Shown: positions 15,563 to 24,295, numbered from the stretch's first letter. The stretch: DNA of 64,000 nucleotides from Gallionella straubiae (GCF_051257895.1 NZ_CP194331.1:1736001-1800000); one strand, 5' to 3'. Notes: generated by a model not told the origin, from the sequence alone. A program made the numbers and translations.

Positions 15563-16501
15563 CTAGTCGCCGAGCAGCAGCTGGTCGTGCCGCAGGATGA
15601 ATTCCTGCATGCTGTCGATACCGCGCTGCTGCATGACGTAATTGCGCGCGGCGGCCTCCACCAGCACCGCAAGGTTGCGCCCTGCGACCACCGGGATGTT
15701 CACGGTGCTGACGTTCACGCCCAGTATCTCCTGATGCGTAGCGTTGAGCGGCAGGCGCTCCATTTGCGAGAGATCGCCGCCCTGCGGGCGATGCAGGTGC
15801 ACGATCAGCTTCAGGCTCTTCTTGCGCCGCACCGCCGTCTCGCCGAACATGGTGCGGATATTCAGCACACCCAAACCACGCACCTCGAGAAAATCGCGCA
15901 ACAACTCCGGGCAGCGTCCTTCCAGCGTATCCGGCGCGATGCGGTGCAATTCGACGATGTCGTCGGCGACCAGCCCGTTGCCGCGCGTGATCAACTCCAG
16001 GCCGAGCTCGCTCTTGCCGGCCGCGCTCTCGCCGGTGATCAGGACGCCGACCCCCAGCACATCGAGAAACACGCCGTGGCGCGTGGTGGATTCGGCCAAC
16101 TCCTTGGCGATGTAGTGGCGGATCAGCCACATCAGGTGCGCGCTGGGCTTGGGAGAGCGGAACAGCGGGATATGCGAGCCGTTGGCAAAATCGATCAGCT
16201 CGGCCGGGATGTCATCGTCGCCCGCCACGATCAGGCAGACCGTGATGCTTTGTTCGATTTGCCGGAACGCGCCGGCGCGCTCATCAGCACCCTGGTTGCG
16301 CAGATAATCGAGTTCGGTCCGGCTGAACACCTGCACCCAGTTCGGGTGGACCAGGTTGAGATGGCCGATAAGTTCGCTGTTCGAGGCATTGACCCTGTCG
16401 CTGTCGATGATGCGGTCCGCGCCGTCCGTGCCGGCAACGCGGCTGAGCTGCAGCCGCTGCTGTTTGTCTTCGAACAGTTGCCGGACGTTGACCTGGCTCA
16501 T
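15563..16501 (-). CDS. hprK: HPr kinase/phosphorylase HprK
   Basis: Bifunctional enzyme that phosphorylates HPr on serine and removes the phosphate again. The C-terminal catalytic domain has Walker A GESAAGKS at residues 157-164 followed by LVADDIVEL, the family signature EVRGLGVLNIRTMFGE, and LPLNATHQEILG. The N-terminal domain (residues 1-130) is the usual HprK fold. Length 312 matches the family. It overlaps ptsN by four bases (ATGA). In proteobacteria without sugar-transporting PTS this kinase belongs to a regulatory phosphotransfer chain with PtsN; no HPr or enzyme I gene lies within the window. Confidence 0.95.
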   Translation of the reverse strand: MSQVNVRQLFEDKQQRLQLSRVAGTDGADRIIDSDRVNASNSELIGHLNLVHPNWVQVFSRTELDYLRNQGADERAGAFRQIEQSITVCLIVAGDDDIPAELIDFANGSHIPLFRSPKPSAHLMWLIRHYIAKELAESTTRHGVFLDVLGVGVLITGESAAGKSELGLELITRGNGLVADDIVELHRIAPDTLEGRCPELLRDFLEVRGLGVLNIRTMFGETAVRRKKSLKLIVHLHRPQGGDLSQMERLPLNATHQEILGVNVSTVNIPVVAGRNLAVLVEAAARNYVMQQRGIDSMQEFILRHDQLLLGD

Positions 16502-16959
16502 GCCGTGCTTTTCCAGTCGCAGAACAGCTGATGGATGCCGGCCACATCTTCACAGGCTAACAGGCGGTTGCGGAACTGCGCACCGCTGAACATCTGCGCC
16601 AGCTCGCCGAGAATCTGCAGGTGCAGGTCGGTGGCGCGCTCCGGGACCAGCAGCACGAAAATCAGGCTCACCGGCTGGCCGTCCGGCGCATCGAACGGAA
16701 TCGGGTGGGAGGTTTTGACGAACGCGGCAGTCGCCTCACGCAGTTTGGCGATGCGCCCATGCGGGATCGCCACGCCCTGCCCCAGGCCGGTCGATCCGAG
16801 CTTCTCGCGCGCGAACAGGCTGTCGAACACCTGGCTGCGCGCGATCTGCTGGTTGTTTTCAAACAGCAGGCCGACCCGCTCGAAGACGCGTTTTTTGCTG
16901 GTGGATTCGGCGTCCAGCAGGATATTGGCGGGCAGCAGGATTTTGCTGATCAGGTTCAT
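16498..16959 (-). CDS. ptsN: PTS IIA-like nitrogen-regulatory protein PtsN
   Basis: EIIA-Ntr of about 153 residues. The phospho-accepting histidine lies in GVAIPHGRIAKLREA, and PIPFDAPDGQPVSLIFVLLVPERA is the conserved core. It takes phosphate from the NPr branch and regulates potassium transport and nitrogen or stress responses. ATG 16959 was preferred over an upstream TTG at 16965, although neither has a strong ribosome site. It is located between hpf and hprK in the order common to betaproteobacteria. A hairpin with a following T-rich stretch separates it from hpf, so part of its expression may be read-through or from its own promoter. Confidence 0.93.
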   Translation of the reverse strand: MNLISKILLPANILLDAESTSKKRVFERVGLLFENNQQIARSQVFDSLFAREKLGSTGLGQGVAIPHGRIAKLREATAAFVKTSHPIPFDAPDGQPVSLIFVLLVPERATDLHLQILGELAQMFSGAQFRNRLLACEDVAGIHQLFCDWKSTA

Positions 16960-16971
16960 TATCAACGTCGC

Positions 16972-16999
16972 ATAAAAATGGGCGGCATTGCCGCCGCCC
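16972..16999 (-). terminator. Hairpin plus T-tract after hpf
   Basis: On the minus strand a 7-bp GC stem (gggcggc/gccgccc, 16980-16986 with 16993-16999, 6-base loop) is followed by atttttat. This is a good intrinsic terminator or attenuator between hpf and ptsN. Confidence 0.75.
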
Positions 17000-17007
17000 G
17001 TTGGTGA

Positions 17008-17331
17008 TTATTCTGCTGCGTGATGCTTGCCGGAGTCGTCGTGGCGGCGTGCCGCCAGCTTTTCCTTATGCTTCATCACCTGGCGGTCCAGCTTGTCCAC
17101 CAGCGCGTCTATCGCCGCATACAGGTTCTCGTCCTCGCATTCCACGAAGACATCCTTGCCGCTGATATGGATGGTGGCTTCGGCCTTCTGCTTCAGCTTT
17201 TCAACGGAAAGGATGATATTAACGTCGATCACATTGTCGAAATGGCGTTTGATCTTGCCGATTTTTCCGGTCGCATAGTCGCGGATGGCGGGTGTGATTT
17301 CCAGGTGGCGCCCGGTCAGGTGGAGGTTCAT
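17008..17331 (-). CDS. hpf: Short-form ribosome hibernation promoting factor
   Basis: Protein of 107 residues of the HPF/YfiA family that binds the 30S subunit and promotes inactive ribosome dimers in slow growth. The N-terminal NLHLTGRHLEITPAIRDYA, then KIGKIKRHFDNVIDVNIILS and the basic ending VDKLDRQVMKHKEKLAAR match the short form (no C-terminal dimerisation domain). It is directly downstream of rpoN by 15 bases, the conserved position in proteobacteria, and is followed by a terminator-like hairpin. Confidence 0.94.
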   Translation of the reverse strand: MNLHLTGRHLEITPAIRDYATGKIGKIKRHFDNVIDVNIILSVEKLKQKAEATIHISGKDVFVECEDENLYAAIDALVDKLDRQVMKHKEKLAARRHDDSGKHHAAE

Positions 17332-17346
17332 GTCTTGCTCCCTTAT

Positions 17347-18792
17347 TTAGAGTGATTTACGGAGATTCACCGGGGGAATGTGCATTGCCTCCCGGTACTT
17401 TGCTATGGTACGCCGGGCGACTACGATGCCCTGCTGTGCCAAGATTTCTGACATGCGGCTGTCGGTAAGCGGTTTGCGGGTATCTTCCGCGCTGACCAGT
17501 TGCTTGATCAACTCGCGTATTGCGGTGGAAGAACAGGTGCCGCCGCTTTCCGTGGACAGGCCGCTGCCAAAGAAATGCTTGAATTCGTATATGCCACGCG
17601 GGGTCAGCATGAATTTTTGCGTGGTGCTGCGCGAGACCGTGGATTCATGCAGTTCCAGCGTTTCGGCGATTTCGCGCAACACCAGCGGGCGCATGCCGAT
17701 CTCGCCATGTTCGAAAAAATTGCCCTGCCGTTCCACGATCGCCTGCGCGACCCGCAGGATGGTTTCGAAACGCTGCTGCAGGTTCTTGATCATCCATCTC
17801 GCTTCCTGCAGTTGCGTGGCAAGCCCCGCTGAACCTTTGTCGTCGCGCTGCTGCAGGATGTTGGCGTAAATCTGGTTCACGCGCAGTTTGGGCATGGCTT
17901 CCGCATTGAGCCGCGCACGCCATTTGTTCCCGCGCTTCTCGACGATCACATCGGGCACCACGTAGTCGGCAACACTCCGGTCGAACTCCGCGCCAGGCTT
18001 GGGGTTCAGTTCCACGATCAGATGCTGCGCGGTGCGCAGGTCATCGTCGGTGCAGCGCAGCAGTTTTTTGATCCTGGCAAAATCATGTGCGGCGAGCGCA
18101 TCCAGGTGATGGCCCACCAGGCGGATCGCCAAATCGCGCTGCGGCGTGTCTTCGGGCAATGCCTTGAGCTGCAGGGCCAGGCACTCGCCCAGATTGCGCG
18201 CACCTAGGCCGGGCTGGTCGAGATGCTGCAGCTGCACCAGCGCGGTTTCCAGGTCGTCCAGGGTGATTTCGAGCTCTGCGGGCAGCAGCTCGGCAAGCTC
18301 GCCCAAGTCTTGCGCCAGATAGCCGTTCTCGTCCAGCGCATCGATCAGCATCCCGACCACCCTGCGGTCCCTGTCGTCCAGCGAGCTGGTGGTCAGCTGG
18401 TTATGCAGATGCTCGCGCAGGCTGGCCTCGCCGGCAGCCTGCTCGGGGTAGGTTTCATCCTCATCATCGGTGCTGTGTGCCGTGCCTCCAGCGGTATTCC
18501 AGTCCGCCTGCTCGTTGCCGAAATCGTCTGCGCCACGGTCGTCGGCTCTGCTCTGCTCGACCCTATCGTCTGCCGAACTCGCGCTGTCGCGCGTCTCCAT
18601 GGGGGTATCGTCACGTGGAAAAACAGCCAACACGGGTTCTTCGGCCAATTCCAGCATGGGATTTTCGTCCAGCATTCTGGCGACTTCCTGATGAATGTCC
18701 TGCGTGGAGAGTTGCAGCAAGCGAATAGCCTGCTGCAACTGCGGTGTAAGCGTCAGCTGCTGGGATATCCGAAGTTGTAGCGCCGGTTTCAT
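17347..18792 (-). CDS. rpoN: RNA polymerase sigma-54 factor RpoN
   Basis: All three regions are visible. The Gln-rich activator-interaction region is LRISQQLTLTPQLQQAIRLL. An acidic linker (residues 60-130) follows, then the core-binding region, and the RpoN box VARRTIAKYRE near residue 462, which reads the -24 promoter element. Length 481 is normal. It serves the NtrC/NtrB system and the glnA promoter in this same window. It lies 31 bases downstream of lptB, so it is transcribed with the LPS transport genes. Confidence 0.97.
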   Translation of the reverse strand: MKPALQLRISQQLTLTPQLQQAIRLLQLSTQDIHQEVARMLDENPMLELAEEPVLAVFPRDDTPMETRDSASSADDRVEQSRADDRGADDFGNEQADWNTAGGTAHSTDDEDETYPEQAAGEASLREHLHNQLTTSSLDDRDRRVVGMLIDALDENGYLAQDLGELAELLPAELEITLDDLETALVQLQHLDQPGLGARNLGECLALQLKALPEDTPQRDLAIRLVGHHLDALAAHDFARIKKLLRCTDDDLRTAQHLIVELNPKPGAEFDRSVADYVVPDVIVEKRGNKWRARLNAEAMPKLRVNQIYANILQQRDDKGSAGLATQLQEARWMIKNLQQRFETILRVAQAIVERQGNFFEHGEIGMRPLVLREIAETLELHESTVSRSTTQKFMLTPRGIYEFKHFFGSGLSTESGGTCSSTAIRELIKQLVSAEDTRKPLTDSRMSEILAQQGIVVARRTIAKYREAMHIPPVNLRKSL

Positions 18793-18823
18793 TGCCTGGT
18801 GTTTGTTCCGGGGTGCATTGCCA

Positions 18824-19549
18824 TCAAAGCCGGAAATGCTCGCCCAGATAAACTTTCCTCACGCCCTCATTATAGATGATTTCATCCGGCTTGCCCTCCG
18901 CCATCACCGCTCCGGCATTGATGATGTAGGCGCGGTCGCAGATGCCCAGCGTCTCGCGCACGTTGTGGTCGGTGATCAGCACGCCGATATTGCGCTCCTT
19001 GAGAAAACGGATGATTTTCTGGATGTCCAGCACGGCGATGGGGTCCACGCCGGCGAACGGTTCGTCCAGCAGGATGAAGCGCGGGTCGGTCGCCAGCGCG
19101 CGCGCGATTTCCACACGCCGCCGCTCGCCACCGGACAGGCTGATGGCCGGATTGTCACGGATATGCGTGATATGCAGGTCTTCCAGCAACGATTCCAGGC
19201 GATTCTGCAGGTCGTCATCGGAAAGATCCTGCAATTCCAGCACTGCCTGGATATTCTGCGCCACGGTCATGCGGCGGAAGATCGAGGCTTCCTGCGGCAG
19301 ATAGCCCAGCCCGAGGCGCGCGCGGCGGTGTATCGGCATGTGGGTGATGTTCTGCTCATCGATGAAAATCTCCCCGCCATCGGCGGCGACCAGCCCCACG
19401 ATCATGTAGAACGAAGTCGTCTTGCCCGCGCCGTTCGGCCCGAGCAGGCCGACCACCTCGCCGCTCTTCAGCGACAGCGAAACATCATGCACCACGGTGC
19501 GCGAACCGTACTTTTTCTTGAGGCCAACCGCACGCAATTCACTCATCAT
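18824..19549 (-). CDS. lptB: LPS export ABC transporter ATP-binding protein LptB
   Basis: Cytoplasmic ATPase that powers extraction of LPS from the inner membrane with LptF and LptG. Walker A is GPNGAGKTT, the Q-loop is YLPQEASIFRRM, the ABC signature is LSGGERRRVEIARAL, and Walker B is FILLDEPFAGVDP; a HNVRET switch follows. The protein is 241 residues, standard for LptB. Two adjacent ATGs start the frame (19549 and 19546). It forms one block with lptA, lptC, kdsC and kdsD upstream and rpoN downstream. Confidence 0.96.
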   Translation of the reverse strand: MMSELRAVGLKKKYGSRTVVHDVSLSLKSGEVVGLLGPNGAGKTTSFYMIVGLVAADGGEIFIDEQNITHMPIHRRARLGLGYLPQEASIFRRMTVAQNIQAVLELQDLSDDDLQNRLESLLEDLHITHIRDNPAISLSGGERRRVEIARALATDPRFILLDEPFAGVDPIAVLDIQKIIRFLKERNIGVLITDHNVRETLGICDRAYIINAGAVMAEGKPDEIIYNEGVRKVYLGEHFRL

Positions 19550-19579
19550 GCAAATCCGGAAAATATTTCATGAACCCGC

Positions 19580-20188
19580 TCAATCTGCGGAAGGCAGGGA
19601 TACACTAGGCCTGATCGGCAGCGCATCCGGCACGGAAGACGCGGCTGCGCCCTGTTTCGGCTTGGGTTGCAGGACGGCGCGCACCCGCTGCGGCGGCTCC
19701 TTTCCCGTGCCTGCGCCGCCGCTGCTCACCTGAAAAATCTCAGTCTTCTGGTTATAGGTGATGTGCTCGCCGCGCACCTCATCCAGGTTGCGCACCACGC
19801 GCGCCCGCACATAGAAGTCCACCGTCTCGGCGCGCGTGTCGTATTCGATGCGCTCGCCGTACCCCTCCACATACTCGTCCAGCCCCTCGCGTTTTTGCCG
19901 GAAACTGGCGGTATTTCCGTAGGCTGTGCCGTGCTTGAAGCCTTCCTGGTCCTGCACCACCACGATCTTGTCGCCGCGTATCAGCATCGTGCCCTGGGTC
20001 AACTTGACGTTGCCGATGAAAGTGCTGACCTGCTGCGCATCGTCCACCAGCACTTGGTCGGCCTCCAGATGCACCGGCTTGTCGCGGTCGGCGCGTTCCG
20101 CCAGGCAGGCAGGCGCCCAGAACAGCAGCAAGGCCGGCAGCAGCAGAATCGTCGGCAGCGGCTTATTTTTTGTTTGGCACATGTTCAC
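19580..20188 (-). CDS. lptA: LPS transport periplasmic protein LptA
   Basis: Signal peptide with hydrophobic core TILLLPALLLFWAPACLA, then the OstA/LptA beta-jellyroll: VHLEADQVLVDDAQQVSTF, GNVKLTQGTMLIRGDKIVV, YGERIEYDTRAETVDFY. It forms the periplasmic bridge that carries LPS from LptC to LptD. The C-terminal ~45 residues are Gln/Pro/Ala rich and probably unstructured. It overlaps lptC by 26 bases. An alternative start is ATG 20182. lptD, its outer-membrane partner, is at 60.2-62.4 kb of this window. Confidence 0.93.
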   Translation of the reverse strand: MNMCQTKNKPLPTILLLPALLLFWAPACLAERADRDKPVHLEADQVLVDDAQQVSTFIGNVKLTQGTMLIRGDKIVVVQDQEGFKHGTAYGNTASFRQKREGLDEYVEGYGERIEYDTRAETVDFYVRARVVRNLDEVRGEHITYNQKTEIFQVSSGGAGTGKEPPQRVRAVLQPKPKQGAAASSVPDALPIRPSVSLPSAD

Positions 20189-20744
20189 TTCTTACCTGGG
20201 AGAGCAGTTTCAGGGTGCGCGCCTTGTTGTCCATTTCAAGGCCTATTGCATGTACGGTATTGTGCGCGTCCACAATAAGAACGGGACGGTCGGTGTCTGC
20301 CCAATCCCGGTCCGGGACGACGTGCAGATATTCGGTATGCAGCGTAAGCTCCTCACGTTGCGCACTTGCCTCGCGCAGCACTTCGACATCCTGGTGCAGG
20401 AATACCTCTTCGCCCCTGCTGGAGACGGTGCCCTGCCTGGCGATGATGTGTATCGGCGGCTGCTCGGCAGACAATGAAGTCAGGCGCGGCACTTCCAGCG
20501 TAGTGCTGTCGTCATCCGGGTAGTGCTGCAATTTTTTTGCAGCCATGATGAAGCGCGGCACTCCCTGCTCGTTCAGCCTGACAGCAGAAAAGTTTTCCAT
20601 GATGGCATCCGGATCGTGACGCTTGCTGCTATCCGGCTTGTCCGGCTCCGGCCGTACCTGCTGGCTCAGCCAATAGGTCATTCCCAGCAGGCCGAGCAAT
20701 GGCAGCAGCGACAGCCAGTAGCGGGCACGTGAAACAACGGTCAT
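20163..20744 (-). CDS. lptC: LPS export system protein LptC
   Basis: Bitopic inner-membrane protein of 193 residues. A single N-terminal helix (YWLSLLPLLGLLGMTYWLS) is followed by a periplasmic jellyroll with FSAVRLNEQGVPRFIMAAKKLQHYP and SSRGEEVFLHQDVEVLRE. LptC receives LPS from the LptBFG complex and hands it to LptA. ATG 20744 overlaps the kdsC stop (ATGA), and the end overlaps lptA, so the three are translated together. Sequence conservation in this family is low; the call rests on size, topology and position. Confidence 0.9.
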   Translation of the reverse strand: MTVVSRARYWLSLLPLLGLLGMTYWLSQQVRPEPDKPDSSKRHDPDAIMENFSAVRLNEQGVPRFIMAAKKLQHYPDDDSTTLEVPRLTSLSAEQPPIHIIARQGTVSSRGEEVFLHQDVEVLREASAQREELTLHTEYLHVVPDRDWADTDRPVLIVDAHNTVHAIGLEMDNKARTLKLLSQVRSEHVPNKK

Positions 20745-21259
20745 TTCAGGTAGGGGGCCAGTTGTGCGTTCAGTGTGCCTTGCGCCGACATGATCAATTC
20801 GCAGGCTTCGCGCACCGCACCGTGCCCTCCACGTAATTGGGTCACATAGGCGGAATGTTCGCGCACCAGCCGCGGGGATTCCGGCACGCTGATCGACAGC
20901 CCGACATGGCGCATCACCGTCAGGTCGACCACGTCGTCGCCCATATAGGCGGCGGCATCACGGGACAGCTTCAGCCTGTCGAGCAGCTCGACCATCGTTT
21001 CGCGTTTATTTTCCACGCCCTGAAAGACATGCTTGATGCCGAGGTTCTGCGCACGCGCCGCGACGCAGCGCGAAGTACGTCCGGTGATGATGGCGACTTC
21101 CACCCCGCTGGCGAGCAACATCTTCAGGCCGTGCCCGTCCTGGGAATTGAAGCGTTTGAATTCCTCGCCCGAATCGGACAGATACAACCCGCCATCGGTC
21201 ATTATCCCATCCACATCGAAGGCCATCAGACGAATCAGTTTGGCGCGGCTCTGCAGCAT
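20741..21259 (-). CDS. kdsC: 3-deoxy-D-manno-octulosonate 8-phosphate phosphatase KdsC
   Basis: HAD-family phosphatase of 172 residues that releases phosphate from KDO-8-phosphate. Motif I is FDVDGIMTDGGLYL, motif II is IITGRTSRC, and motif III is AAYMGDDVVDL. The tail VREACELIMSAQG matches KdsC tetramer-forming ends. A strong ribosome site (GGGGAGGG) precedes ATG 21259. It sits between kdsD and lptC, so arabinose-5-phosphate isomerase and this phosphatase are made together for KDO synthesis. Confidence 0.95.
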   Translation of the reverse strand: MLQSRAKLIRLMAFDVDGIMTDGGLYLSDSGEEFKRFNSQDGHGLKMLLASGVEVAIITGRTSRCVAARAQNLGIKHVFQGVENKRETMVELLDRLKLSRDAAAYMGDDVVDLTVMRHVGLSISVPESPRLVREHSAYVTQLRGGHGAVREACELIMSAQGTLNAQLAPYLK

Positions 21260-21269
21260 ATTCCCTCCC

Positions 21270-22256
21270 CTAAATAACTTTGGCGTGCAACAGGTCGTGC
21301 ATGTTGAGCGCGCCGACCAGTTTGTTTTCTCCGCACACCACCAGCATCTGGTTGATGCTGTATTGCTCCATCATCTGCACCGCCTCGACGGCCAGCGCAT
21401 CCGGGCCGATGCAGCGCGGATTGGCGGACATCACGCTGCGGACCGGCGTGGCATTGAAATCCAGCTTCTTCTCCAGCGTGCGGCGCAGATCGCCGTCGGT
21501 ATAGATACCCAGCACGCGCTGCTCCGCATCCACGATGGCGGTCATGCCCACACCCTTCTTCGAGATTTCCAGGAGCGCATCGCTCAGCATCGCATGCTCA
21601 CGCACCATGGGCACGCGCTCGCCGCTGCGCATGATGTCGCGCACGTGGGTGAGCAACCGCCGCCCCAGATTGCCGCCCGGATGCGAGCGCGCGAAATCTT
21701 CCTTGCCGAATCCCTTGGCGTCGAGCAGCGCCATCGCCAGCGCATCGCCGAGCGCCAGTGACGCCGTAGTGCTGGTGGTGGGAGCCAGGCCCATCGGGCA
21801 GGCCTCCTTATCCACATGCGCGTCGAGGTGCACGTTGGCAGCCTGCGCCAGGCTCGATTTCGGATTGCCGGTCATGCTGATGAGCTTGGCGCCCTGCCGC
21901 TTGATGACCGGCACGATGGTCATCAGCTCCTCACTCTCTCCGGAATAGGACAGCGCGATGATGACATCCTTGCTCGTGATCATGCCCAGGTCGCCGTGGC
22001 TGGCTTCGCCGGGATGCACGAAATAGGCCGGCGTGCCGGTGCTGGACATGGTCGCGGCAATCTTGCGCGCGACATGCCCGGATTTGCCCATGCCGCTGAC
22101 AATGACGCGCCCCTCGCAGCGCAGAATTACCTCCAGCGCGTGCAGGAAGTCGTCATCGAGGCGTGCGGCGAGCGCCTGGACGGCGGCAGCTTCGATGTTC
22201 AGAACCTCGCGGGCGAGATCGAGTGCGCGCGGCGCGGCGGAAACATGCTTATTCAT
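21270..22256 (-). CDS. kdsD: Arabinose-5-phosphate isomerase KdsD
   Basis: Converts ribulose-5-phosphate to arabinose-5-phosphate, the first step to KDO. An N-terminal SIS domain (GRVIVSGMGKSGHVARKIAA, then YFVHPGEASHGDLGM and ALSYSGESEEL) is followed by two CBS domains (from MRSGERVPMV and from MSANPRCIGPDALA). ATG 22256 starts the conserved part; the open frame extends 14 codons further upstream without support. It is the first gene of the kdsD-kdsC-lptCAB-rpoN-hpf-ptsN-hprK-rapZ series. Confidence 0.95.
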   Translation of the reverse strand: MNKHVSAAPRALDLAREVLNIEAAAVQALAARLDDDFLHALEVILRCEGRVIVSGMGKSGHVARKIAATMSSTGTPAYFVHPGEASHGDLGMITSKDVIIALSYSGESEELMTIVPVIKRQGAKLISMTGNPKSSLAQAANVHLDAHVDKEACPMGLAPTTSTTASLALGDALAMALLDAKGFGKEDFARSHPGGNLGRRLLTHVRDIMRSGERVPMVREHAMLSDALLEISKKGVGMTAIVDAEQRVLGIYTDGDLRRTLEKKLDFNATPVRSVMSANPRCIGPDALAVEAVQMMEQYSINQMLVVCGENKLVGALNMHDLLHAKVI

Positions 22257-22382
22257 GCGGCGCATTATAACAGCGGGAGTTTTCCGGGTAACCGGCAAAT
22301 ATGGCCGAACCGAACGGAGCGGAAAATCAGCCTACAATCAACCGTCATGCGACCCCGGCAGAGCCTGCGTCTGCTTCAAAGC

Positions 22383-23129
22383 CTATTCTTCTGCGTTTTT
22401 TTTCAGCAGACACTGCATCTTTGTCACATAGTTTTGCAGCAAGGTGATGTAAGCGTTGTCGATATCCTTGAACTCGCATCCTATGTACCCGGCCGTTTTT
22501 TCATGTTTATGAGGTATCAGGCTTTTCACCGTTATCGTGACGCTGATCTTGCCCACTCCCGGCAAATCGATCTGGCAGTCTGAATAGGTCTGCCCAGGCA
22601 CAAATTCGATATTGCCCTCCGCACAGGACAGCCTTAACCCGCCGCCGCTGATATCCGTGATGGGCATTTCGACCCGGCCTCGTATACCTGTCGGAATAAC
22701 ACAACGCAGGCGCTCGGAGGAGGGGACTGCAAGCCGGAAATGCTGGCGGCGCTGCAGGCGGTAGAGGTTGGCCGGGAATGGCAGATAAAAAGCGGGGTCG
22801 CCCTGATACGTCACCAGACGCGCTCCAGTGACAGCAAACTGTATCTTGACCCGATCAAGCGAGCTGACCAGGGTAATATTTTTGCTCTCCGCGATACGCC
22901 GGTTTCTGGATATATCGGTGCCCTGCTCCACCCACAATCCCTTGTCGCCAACGTTCAGCATTGAGGTCATGATGAAATCTGTGGTATCGCCGTAATAAAG
23001 GGCGGCGCGCGACTTCGCCTCCACAACGTTGCGCAACAGGGACTGAATTTGCCGTGCAGAGGTAATACAGCACTCCGCCTCCTGCTCTCCGGAGAGTCTT
23101 TCAATGTCCAGTGATATCTCTTTTCGCAT
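22383..23129 (-). CDS. YcgR-type c-di-GMP flagellar brake protein (PilZ), copy A
   Basis: About 248 residues. The N-terminal YcgR-N domain (ALYYGDTTDFIMTSMLNV, then KGLWVEQG) is followed by a PilZ domain with the c-di-GMP binding motifs RxxxR (RQHFR) and DxSxxG (DISGGG). YcgR proteins bind c-di-GMP and slow the flagellar motor. It is the last gene of the flagellar block and has a closely related copy just upstream (gap 11 bases). The start at 23129 is placed at MRKEISLDIERL, which aligns with the paralogue; the longer open frame would overlap that gene. No clear Shine-Dalgarno precedes it, so translation may depend on the upstream gene. Confidence 0.85.
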   Translation of the reverse strand: MRKEISLDIERLSGEQEAECCITSARQIQSLLRNVVEAKSRAALYYGDTTDFIMTSMLNVGDKGLWVEQGTDISRNRRIAESKNITLVSSLDRVKIQFAVTGARLVTYQGDPAFYLPFPANLYRLQRRQHFRLAVPSSERLRCVIPTGIRGRVEMPITDISGGGLRLSCAEGNIEFVPGQTYSDCQIDLPGVGKISVTITVKSLIPHKHEKTAGYIGCEFKDIDNAYITLLQNYVTKMQCLLKKNAEE

Positions 23130-23140
23130 GCTTGAAACCA

Positions 23141-23896
23141 CTACTTGGCCGTTCTTGAACGCTGCACCATGGTCACGTAGCGCTGCAGCAGAACATTGGA
23201 AGCATTGTCGAGATTCTTGAACTCGCATCCCATGCGCTTGACGGTCTGTCCAATTTTTGGAGAGGCCGAAACCATGCTTTTCACTATTATCGTAGCGTCT
23301 ATCTTGCCGACATCCGGCAGTTCGATCTGGCAGCCTGCATAAACCTGCCCCGGTACAAAATCGATGTCGTCACCAGTATAGGACAATTTCATCCCGCCGA
23401 TGCTGATATCCGTGACGGGTACCTCAAGCTGCTTTACCGCAGGCGGCTTGCCGACTGGAATAATACAGCGCAAATATTCCGAGTTGGCAAGCATGAGCCG
23501 GTAATATTCGCGGTGCTGCAGACGATAGAGACTAGCCGGCAATGGCATGTAAAAAGCCGGGTAATCCTGATGCTTCGCTGCATGGATTTCGCCCACGGGA
23601 AATTGCATCTTGACCTGATCCAGCATGCTGACCAGGGTGACACTCCTGCTCTCGACAACGCGCCGGTTCTTCTGAGCATCCACGCCTTGCTCCACCCACA
23701 GCCCTTTTTCCCCGACTTTCAGCACAGTGGTCAGGATGAAATCATCTTTCGCACCACCGTAATAAAGCGCAGCCGGCATCACCTTTTCCGAGAGGCTGCG
23801 CAACAAGGAGCGGATTTGCAACTCCGAGGCAATGCGGAATTCCTTCTCCTGCTCTTCGGAGAGCTTCTCGGGGGTTAATGGGATATTTCCTTGCAT
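23141..23896 (-). CDS. YcgR-type c-di-GMP flagellar brake protein (PilZ), copy B
   Basis: Paralogue of the next gene with the same domain order, YcgR-N then PilZ. The c-di-GMP motifs are REYYR (RxxxR) and DISIGG (DxSxxG). Length 251. The two copies share most of the framework (for example ALYYG, KGLWVEQG, RRV or RRI ESxxVTLVS, FVPGQxYxxCQI) but differ between the binding motifs, which suggests an old tandem duplication with divergence. Co-location with fliK, fliD and flagellins supports a role at the motor. Confidence 0.85.
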   Translation of the reverse strand: MQGNIPLTPEKLSEEQEKEFRIASELQIRSLLRSLSEKVMPAALYYGGAKDDFILTTVLKVGEKGLWVEQGVDAQKNRRVVESRSVTLVSMLDQVKMQFPVGEIHAAKHQDYPAFYMPLPASLYRLQHREYYRLMLANSEYLRCIIPVGKPPAVKQLEVPVTDISIGGMKLSYTGDDIDFVPGQVYAGCQIELPDVGKIDATIIVKSMVSASPKIGQTVKRMGCEFKNLDNASNVLLQRYVTMVQRSRTAK

Positions 23897-23995
23897 TGGT
23901 AAGCTAGACTCAAAAACAGCGACTTAAGAGCATCTGCAACCAGTGGTCGGCATAGCCCAAGGGGGCGCATGATAACAAAATCCGGCATACATGGG

Positions 23996-24295
23996 TTACA
24001 ACTTGGGCAGTATGCCCGGCGTTTCCGCATGCTCCAGCCGGTAGAGCCAAGCCAGCAACTCGGCTACGGCCAGATAAAGCTGCGGGGGGATCTCCTGGTC
24101 AAGTTCAACCTGCATCAGCAGCCCGACCAGGTCCTCGGACTCATGCACATAAATATCGTGCTGCCTGGCGCGCTCGATAATCGCCTGGGCGATCAGACCA
24201 CGCCCCTTGGCGACTACTTTCGGCGCCCCGGCCTGATTCTTGCCGTAGGTCAGCGCGACGGCGACCTGCTGCGGGGTAAGGCTGCCCCGTTTCAC
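23996..24295 (-). CDS. FlhB C-terminal-domain-only protein (export-switch-like), GTG start
   Basis: About 99 residues that align with the cytoplasmic domain of FlhB/YscU: VAVALTYGKNQAGAPKVVAKG corresponds to the strand following the autocleavage loop, and IIERARQHDIYVHESEDLVGLLMQVELDQEIPP matches the rest of the domain. The NPTH self-cleavage motif is not present; the equivalent position reads SLTPQQ. No membrane segments precede it. The start GTG 24295 overlaps the fliK stop (GTGA), and longer open frames are antisense-like. Such FlhB-related proteins occur beside fliK in many proteobacteria and can partly replace the FlhB C-domain, but its role here is inferred. Confidence 0.8.
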   Translation of the reverse strand: MKRGSLTPQQVAVALTYGKNQAGAPKVVAKGRGLIAQAIIERARQHDIYVHESEDLVGLLMQVELDQEIPPQLYLAVAELLAWLYRLEHAETPGILPKL

